64,000 bases of DNA from Streptomyces sp. DSM 15324 (GTDB taxonomy: Bacteria > Actinomycetota > Actinomycetes > Streptomycetales > Streptomycetaceae): positions 124,001 to 188,000 of the forward strand of contig NZ_KQ949037.1 of the NCBI RefSeq assembly GCF_001514285.1, given 5' to 3'. This document shows, in pieces, positions 59,564 to 64,000 of the stretch; positions within the stretch are counted from its first letter, which is position 1; each line of letters begins with the position of its first letter. A program made the translations under genes and the position numbers. The notes under the pieces are model-generated. The model was not told where the DNA came from. It did not search any database and was given only the letters and a program-made list of their open reading frames with translations.

Positions 59564-60385
59564 TCAGACGTCGAAGGTGTAGTGCGGGGTGTGGTCGAGC
59601 AGGGCCGCCGGGGTCATGTCGTTCCACGGCTTCATGGTCTCGTTCAGATCCACGACGTTCGGCGTCCCGCCGCCCGGTACGTACGCCGACCCCGGGTGCC
59701 GGCGCTGCCACTCGGCCCACAGCTTGTCGATGTAGGCGTGGTGCAGCCAGAACACCGGATCGTTGGGGGAGACACCGGTCGCCATCTGCCCGCCGACCCA
59801 GACGTGGACCCGGTTGTGCAGATTGACCCCGCGCCATCCCTCCAGATGGTTGCGGAAGCCGTCGGAGGCGCTGTTCCAGGGCGCCATGTCGTACGTCGCC
59901 ATCGCCAGCACCGAGTCGACCTCGGCCCGCGTCGGCAGTTCGCGCACGCTCGTGCCGAGCGACCGGCGCAGGTAAGTGCGGTTGTCCACACGGACGTTGA
60001 CCGGCCACTTGCCGGCCGACGCGGCGAACGGCCCGTCCATCACCTGCCCGTCCCGGCTGCGCCCCGTGCCGCCGAGGAAGTCGGGCGCCCACAGCGAGGA
60101 GCGCGGTGAGCGGTCGGTGGACCAGTCCCAGTACGGCAACGCCACCGACGCGTCCACCGACTGCAGCGCCCGCTCGAACTCCAGCAGGAAGCGGCGGTGC
60201 CACGGCAGGAAGGACGGCGACCGGTGGCCCGTGCGCTCGCCGTCGTCGGTGTCGCCGACGATGAACGCGTTGTGCGTGGTGACGAAGTCGTCGTAGCGGC
60301 CGCTGCGCTTCAGTTCGAGGACGGCGGCGACGAAACGCCGCTTCTCCTCGGCGGTCAGGGACGCCTGATTCTTGCGGACGGTCAT
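59564..60385 (-). CDS. melC2: Tyrosinase
   Basis: A 273-residue protein from ATG 60385 with GGAG nine bases upstream. The six copper-binding His residues stand at the positions known for Streptomyces tyrosinases: His38 (TTHNAF), His54, His63 (PWHRRFLLEFE) for CuA, and His190 and His194 (LHNRVHVWVGG) and His216 (FWLHHAYID) for CuB. It hydroxylates monophenols and oxidises diphenols, the first step of melanin. It is exported together with its chaperone MelC1, encoded 32 bp upstream in the same direction, since it has no signal peptide itself. Confidence 0.95.
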   Translation of the reverse strand: MTVRKNQASLTAEEKRRFVAAVLELKRSGRYDDFVTTHNAFIVGDTDDGERTGHRSPSFLPWHRRFLLEFERALQSVDASVALPYWDWSTDRSPRSSLWAPDFLGGTGRSRDGQVMDGPFAASAGKWPVNVRVDNRTYLRRSLGTSVRELPTRAEVDSVLAMATYDMAPWNSASDGFRNHLEGWRGVNLHNRVHVWVGGQMATGVSPNDPVFWLHHAYIDKLWAEWQRRHPGSAYVPGGGTPNVVDLNETMKPWNDMTPAALLDHTPHYTFDV

Positions 60386-60417
60386 CTGCGGGTGCTCCAA
60401 AGGGACTTGCGGAAAGG

Positions 60418-60792
60418 TCAGTTGGCGGGCGCGGGGAAGGGCAGCAACCGGGCGCCCTGCAGTTCGTCGACCGCGGCGCGGGCGGCGGCCCGCGGGGTGG
60501 ACACCGGGTCGTAGTGGCTGACGACGCTGATCCAGGTGCCGTCGGCGTTGCGCATGACGTGCAGTTCGACGCCGTCCACGGACACCGAGTAGCCGCCGCC
60601 GTGGTGGTGATGGCCGCCTCCGGAGGACGGCCGGCCCTGTATCCGACGGCCCTTGTAGACCTCGTCGAAGGCGGCGGGGGCGTCGTGGTCGCGCGAGGGG
60701 GCGCTCGCCCTGGCCGCGGGGACGGCGAGCACCGTGGCGCCGGCGAGGGCGGTCGCGGCGGTGAGCGCGCGGCGACGGCTGAGGTCGGGCAT
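60418..60792 (-). CDS. melC1: Tyrosinase copper chaperone MelC1
   Basis: A 124-residue protein with AGGAG before ATG 60792. A twin-arginine-type signal ([26 protein letters not shown]) starts the chain. The mature part has the signature [13 protein letters not shown], a His-rich loop ([20 protein letters not shown]) and [20 protein letters not shown]. MelC1 binds apo-tyrosinase, delivers copper and carries it through the Tat pathway. It forms the melC operon with the tyrosinase gene. The 355-bp upstream region is shared with a divergent FAD monooxygenase gene. Confidence 0.93.
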   Translation of the reverse strand: MPDLSRRRALTAATALAGATVLAVPAARASAPSRDHDAPAAFDEVYKGRRIQGRPSSGGGHHHHGGGYSVSVDGVELHVMRNADGTWISVVSHYDPVSTPRAAARAAVDELQGARLLPFPAPAN

Positions 60793-61147
60793 GCGGAATC
60801 TCCTGGGGTGCGTTCGGTAGCCGACCGGGCATGCCTATCGGGCCCTTCGACAGCGGGAGAAATCCCGCGCGGCCGGTTGGCTGTGATCCGGACAATCACC
60901 CCCATGTCGTGCAATGTTCAACTAAGATGATCTTGGCGTCACGGAGGTCCGGGTGGGCGCGGAACGGGCAATTCCTTTCCGTGGAGACGCACCTTCCGGT
61001 GATCTTTCGCGCGCCGAGGTGCCGGCCGTGGTGTGGCTCACGTGGAGAAAGTGGCGGAAACCGGGAGCCGGGGTGCGTGGTGCGGCAACCCTCCACTGCT
61101 ACCCTGCGTCGTCAACCCATCACATCCGGTCATTCCTAGGGGTATGC
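60793..61147. promoter_or_regulatory. Divergent promoter region of melC and the FAD monooxygenase
   Basis: This 355-bp stretch holds both promoters. An AT-rich island at 60890-60935 (ATGTTCAACTAAGATGATCT) lies about 110 bp before melC1 and contains TTGAAC on its strand, a possible -35 element. For the monooxygenase, TACCCT near 61100 is a weak -10 candidate about 45 bp before the start. No gene was supportable inside it. Confidence 0.4.
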
Positions 61148-62359
61148 GTGAAGGTCGCCTGTGTCGGCGGCGGGCCCGCCGGCCTGTATCTCTCCGTCCT
61201 CCTCAAACTGCAGGACCCGTCCCACGACGTCACCGTCCTCGAGCGCAACCCCGAGGGCTCGACGTACGGCTGGGGCGTCACCTACTGGCAGGGGCTCCTC
61301 GACAAGCTCCGCGCGCGCGACCCCGAGTCGGCCCGCGCGATCGAGGAGCACTCCGTCGTCTGGAACCAGGGCGTCGCCCACGTCCGGGACCTGTCCACCC
61401 GTCAGCCCGGCGACGAGGGCCACGGCATCGGCCGCCACAAACTCCTGGAGATCCTGGCCGCCCGGGCCCGCGCACTCGGCGTACGGCTGGAGTTCGAGTG
61501 CGCGGTCACGGCCGACGATCTGCCCGACGCGGATCTCGTGGTGGCCGGTGACGGCGTCCACAGCGCGCTGCGCACCCGGCACGCCGACCACTTCGGAGCC
61601 GAACTCACCCCCGGCCGCAACTCCTACGTCTGGCTCGGCACCAGCAAGGTCTTCGACTCCTTCACCTTCGCCTTCGTGGAGACCGAACACGGCTGGATCT
61701 GGTGCTACGGCTACCCCTTCAGCACCGCGCAGAGCACCTGCGTCATCGAGTGCGCCCCCGAGACCTGTGCCGGGCTCGGCCTGGACCGGGCGAGCGAGAC
61801 CGACGGCCTGGTCCAGTTGGAGAAGCTCTTCGCGCACATCCTCGACGGCCACCCCCTGATCGGCCGGGCCGGCGCCGACGGCGGCTCCCCGTGGCTGACC
61901 TTCCGCACGCTCACCAACCGCACCTGGTACCGCGACAACCTGGTCCTCCTCGGCGACGCCGCCCACACCACCCACTACTCCATCGGCGCCGGCACCACCC
62001 TCGCCCTGGAGGACTCCTTCGCCCTCGCCGACGCGCTCGCCGGGGGCGACGGCCTCCCGCAGGCCCTCGCCCGCTACGAACGCGAACGCCGCACCGCCCT
62101 GCTGCCCCAGCAGAGCGCCGCCCGCCTCAGCGCCCAGTGGTACGAGAACCTCACCCGGTACATCGACCTCCCCCCGGAGCAGATGTTCGCCCTCCTCGGC
62201 CAGCGCCACTCACCCCTGCTGCCGTACGTCCCGCCCCAGATCTACTACCGCCTCGACCGCGCCGCCGGACAGCTCGACTCGCTGCGCCGCCTCAAGCGCT
62301 GGCTCGGCCCCAGGATCGCGCGCAGCGCCCACACCCGGGCCCTGGCGGGCCGCAAGTAG
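61148..62359 (+). CDS. FAD-dependent aromatic monooxygenase
   Basis: A 403-residue group A flavoprotein monooxygenase. GTG 61148 (VKVACVGGGPAGLYLSVLLK) is chosen because the FAD motif starts here and AGGGG lies upstream. Other motifs are VAGDGVHSALRTRHADHFG (the DG motif) and NLVLLGDAAHTTHYSIGAGT, then TLALEDSFALADAL (the GD motif). The YGWGVTYWQGLLDKL stretch and length resemble the N-terminal half of 2-aminobenzoyl-CoA and related hydroxylases. It would hydroxylate a ring using NAD(P)H and O2. It is divergent from the tyrosinase genes; no aromatic catabolic cluster surrounds it. Confidence 0.87.
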   Translation: MKVACVGGGPAGLYLSVLLKLQDPSHDVTVLERNPEGSTYGWGVTYWQGLLDKLRARDPESARAIEEHSVVWNQGVAHVRDLSTRQPGDEGHGIGRHKLLEILAARARALGVRLEFECAVTADDLPDADLVVAGDGVHSALRTRHADHFGAELTPGRNSYVWLGTSKVFDSFTFAFVETEHGWIWCYGYPFSTAQSTCVIECAPETCAGLGLDRASETDGLVQLEKLFAHILDGHPLIGRAGADGGSPWLTFRTLTNRTWYRDNLVLLGDAAHTTHYSIGAGTTLALEDSFALADALAGGDGLPQALARYERERRTALLPQQSAARLSAQWYENLTRYIDLPPEQMFALLGQRHSPLLPYVPPQIYYRLDRAAGQLDSLRRLKRWLGPRIARSAHTRALAGRK

Positions 62360-62393
62360 CCCCCGCCGGCCCCGGCCAGGCGCCACCCCCCTT

Positions 62394-62436
62394 GGGTGAA
62401 TGTGAATTCACTGCTACGGTGAATTCACATTCACCC
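62394..62436 (+). promoter_or_regulatory. Perfect 18-bp-arm inverted repeat with embedded promoter
   Basis: The arms GGGTGAATGTGAATTCAC (62394-62411) and GTGAATTCACATTCACCC (62419-62436) are exact reverse complements around a 7-nt spacer. Each arm itself ends or starts in the palindrome GTGAATTCAC. TTGGGT (62392-62397) and TACGGT (62415-62420), 17 bp apart, form a plausible promoter inside it. The MFS start is 34 bp downstream. It should be an operator; no regulator gene is adjacent within the window. Confidence 0.8.
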
Positions 62437-62470
62437 ATGATTCGCCACCGTGCCGGCCGCTGGAGTGCCC

Positions 62471-64000
62471 ATGGCGTCGCCCGTCCCGATACCCGCCCCG
62501 AACAGGGACGACGACACCGGCCCACGGGCTCGGTCCACCATGGTGGTCCTGGCGTACTGCGGGATCCTGATGGCGGTCATGCAGACCGTCGTCGTCCCCC
62601 TCCTGCCCGACCTGCCCCGGCTGACCGGCGCCTCACCCGCCGCGGTCTCCTGGATGGTGACCGCCTCGCTGCTCTCCGGCGCCGTCCTCACCCCGGTCCT
62701 CGGCCGCGCCGGCGACATGTACGGCAAGCGGCGCGTCCTGCTGCTCTCCTTCACCCTGATGGCCGCGGGCTCGGTGATCTGCGCGCTGACCTCCCAGATC
62801 GGCGTCCTCATCGCGGCCCGCGCCCTCCAGGGCGCCGCCTCCTCCGTCGTACCGCTGTCCATCAGCATCCTGCGCGACGAACTCCCCGCGGAGCGCCGGG
62901 GCTCCGCGATCGCGCTGATGAGTTCCACCGTCGGCATCGGCGCCGCGCTCGGTCTGCCGGCGGCGGCCATGGTCGTCCAGTACGCCGACTGGCACACCAT
63001 GTTCTGGGTCACCGCCGCCCTCGGCGCCACGGGCGTGGCGCTGATCCGGTGGGCGGTGCCGGAGTCGCCCGTGCGCGAGCCCGGCCGGTTCGACGTACCG
63101 GGCGCGCTGGGGCTGGCCGCCGGGCTGGTCTGTCTGCTCCTCGCGGTGTCCCAGGGCGGCCAGTGGGGCTGGGCCGGTCCCCGGATCGTGGGCCTCTTCC
63201 TCGCTTCGGCCGTGATCCTCGCCCTGTGGTGGTGGCGCCAGCTGCGGGCCGAACGGCCGCTGGTGGACCTGCGGCTGGTGTCCCGGCCCCGGGTGGGGCT
63301 CTCCCATGTCGCGGCGCTGCTGACCGGCTTCGCCTTCTACGCCAACTCCCTCGTGACCGCCCAGCTGGTCCAGGCGCCCAGGGCCAGCGGCTACGGGCTC
63401 GGGCTCTCCATCGTCGAGACCGGACTGTGCCTGCTGCCCGGCGGCGTGACCATGCTGCTGTTCTCCCCCCTCTCCGCACGGATCTCCGCCGCCAGGGGCC
63501 CGCGCGTCACGCTCGCGCTGGGCGCCGCCGTCATCGCCGCCGGATACGCCGTGCGCATCGCCGACAGCCGCGACCTGTGGATGATCATGGTGGGGGCGGC
63601 GGTCGTGGCCACCGGCACCACGCTCGCCTACTCCGCGCTGCCCGCGCTGATCCTGCGCGCCGTGCCGGCCGGGCAGACCGCCTCGGCGAACGGCGTCAAC
63701 GTCCTGATGCGCACCATCGGGCAGGCCGTCTCCAGCGCCGCCGTCGCCGCGGTGCTCGTCCACCACACCAGCCTCGTCGGAGGCGCCCCGGTGCCCACCC
63801 TGCACGGCTACCTGCTGGCCTTCGCCATGGCGGGCGCGATCGCCCTGGCTGCCTGCGCGGTGGCCCTGACCATCCCGGAAGACACCGACCCCGAACCGGA
63901 ACCCGAGACGGCGCGCGCGCCGGCGTCCGCCGCCGTGCCGGTGCCCGGGGCGGCGCCGGCCCCGGCTCGCGCCTCGGCGTCGGCGTCCGTGCCAGTTTCT
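62471..64000 (+). CDS. MFS drug-exporter-type transporter (3' end outside window)
   Basis: A transporter of at least 510 residues that runs off the right edge. ATG 62471 (MASPVPIPAPNRDDD) follows CTGGAG by six bases. The pattern is a 14-TMS/DHA2-like efflux protein: helix one VVLAYCGILMAVMQTVVVPL, motif A GRAGDMYGKRRVLLL, ARALQGAASSVVPLSISILR and GSAIALMSSTVGIGAALGLP (antiporter motif C-like). Near residue 475 the membrane part ends and an acidic-then-Ala/Pro-rich tail begins (EDTDPEPEPETARAP). Such proteins expel drugs or dyes in exchange for protons. The exact 18-bp-arm inverted repeat upstream suggests tight control by a TetR/MarR-type repressor encoded elsewhere. Confidence 0.87.
   Translation, partial: MASPVPIPAPNRDDDTGPRARSTMVVLAYCGILMAVMQTVVVPLLPDLPRLTGASPAAVSWMVTASLLSGAVLTPVLGRAGDMYGKRRVLLLSFTLMAAGSVICALTSQIGVLIAARALQGAASSVVPLSISILRDELPAERRGSAIALMSSTVGIGAALGLPAAAMVVQYADWHTMFWVTAALGATGVALIRWAVPESPVREPGRFDVPGALGLAAGLVCLLLAVSQGGQWGWAGPRIVGLFLASAVILALWWWRQLRAERPLVDLRLVSRPRVGLSHVAALLTGFAFYANSLVTAQLVQAPRASGYGLGLSIVETGLCLLPGGVTMLLFSPLSARISAARGPRVTLALGAAVIAAGYAVRIADSRDLWMIMVGAAVVATGTTLAYSALPALILRAVPAGQTASANGVNVLMRTIGQAVSSAAVAAVLVHHTSLVGGAPVPTLHGYLLAFAMAGAIALAACAVALTIPEDTDPEPEPETARAPASAAVPVPGAAPAPARASASASVPVS

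Noticed and set aside
1-64000. Biosynthetic gene cluster, prophage or integrative element
   Set aside because: No polyketide or peptide synthetase, phage structural gene, integrase, att-like tRNA repeat or transposase was seen. The terpene operon and melC are small stand-alone units.

Overview
The window is a 64 kb piece of a Streptomyces chromosome. Base composition is very GC-rich, almost every third codon position is G or C, and GTG/TTG starts and leaderless starts are common. It carries genus markers: a long chaplin, an SsgA-like protein, an NsdA/NsdB-type TPR regulator, a ClpP3/ClpP4/PopR locus next to a SigB-like sigma factor, a tyrosinase pair and a 2-methylisoborneol-type terpene operon. 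From memory, several of these (nsdB, chpB, sigL, clpP3/clpP4) lie in one arm-side segment of S. coelicolor, so the window looks like the equivalent accessory arm region. No rRNA, tRNA, CRISPR array, intact insertion sequence or prophage was seen. Both ends cut a gene.

Layout. 1-13.3 kb: secreted amidase (cut by the left edge), an APH-fold kinase, NsdB-like regulator, PAS-PP2C phosphatase, SsgA-like protein, Gfo/Idh/MocA oxidoreductase, baeRF3 protein, alpha/beta hydrolase, and a coupled pair of secreted peptidase and FMN/Fe-S glutamate-synthase-like protein. 13.5-18.8 kb: chaplin, a low-complexity stretch, a nucleoside deaminase gene destroyed by small tandem duplications, and small membrane or secreted proteins. 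19.2-25 kb: a light/photorepair-type block in which an ECF sigma factor diverges from a MerR-B12 (LitR-like) regulator across a perfect palindrome, followed by DJ-1, photolyase and SDR-DUF2867 genes. 25.1-28.8 kb: a sulfonate/sulfur set (Cys leader peptide, SsuE-like reductase, SsuD-like monooxygenase, SfnB-like dehydrogenase). 28.9-34.6 kb: DGPF/ECF42 pair, TetR/SDR pair with a shared dyad, two gene remnants, and an overlapping small protein-ECF-unknown protein cassette. 34.9-39.4 kb: VOC and adenosine deaminase genes, DinB, LysR and aldo-keto reductase.

39.7-46.9 kb: an FHA-ABC exporter translationally linked to an SH3-like protein and a Ser/Thr kinase, followed by membrane proteins. 47-50.3 kb: anti-sigma/sigma pair, PopR and the clpP3-clpP4 operon with two adjacent PopR boxes; the second ClpP has lost its catalytic His. 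50.3-53.1 kb: epoxide hydrolase, VOC and kinase genes. 53.2-56.7 kb: a family 2B encapsulin, terpene synthase and GPP methyltransferase operon. 56.9-64 kb: alcohol dehydrogenase, VOC, RNase H, tyrosinase with its chaperone, FAD monooxygenase, and an MFS exporter (cut by the right edge) preceded by a perfect 18-bp-arm inverted repeat.

The best candidates for functional systems are the encapsulin-terpene operon, the LitR/LitS-like photorepair block, the kinase-FHA-ABC module, the PopR-ClpP3/P4 locus with one apparently dead subunit, and the unexplained 54-aa/ECF/288-aa cassette. A recurring sequence theme is short tandem duplication (18, 25, 26 and 38 bp units), which at one locus has killed a gene. 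Gene names and family calls rest on reading the sequence and on recalled family features; no database search was run.
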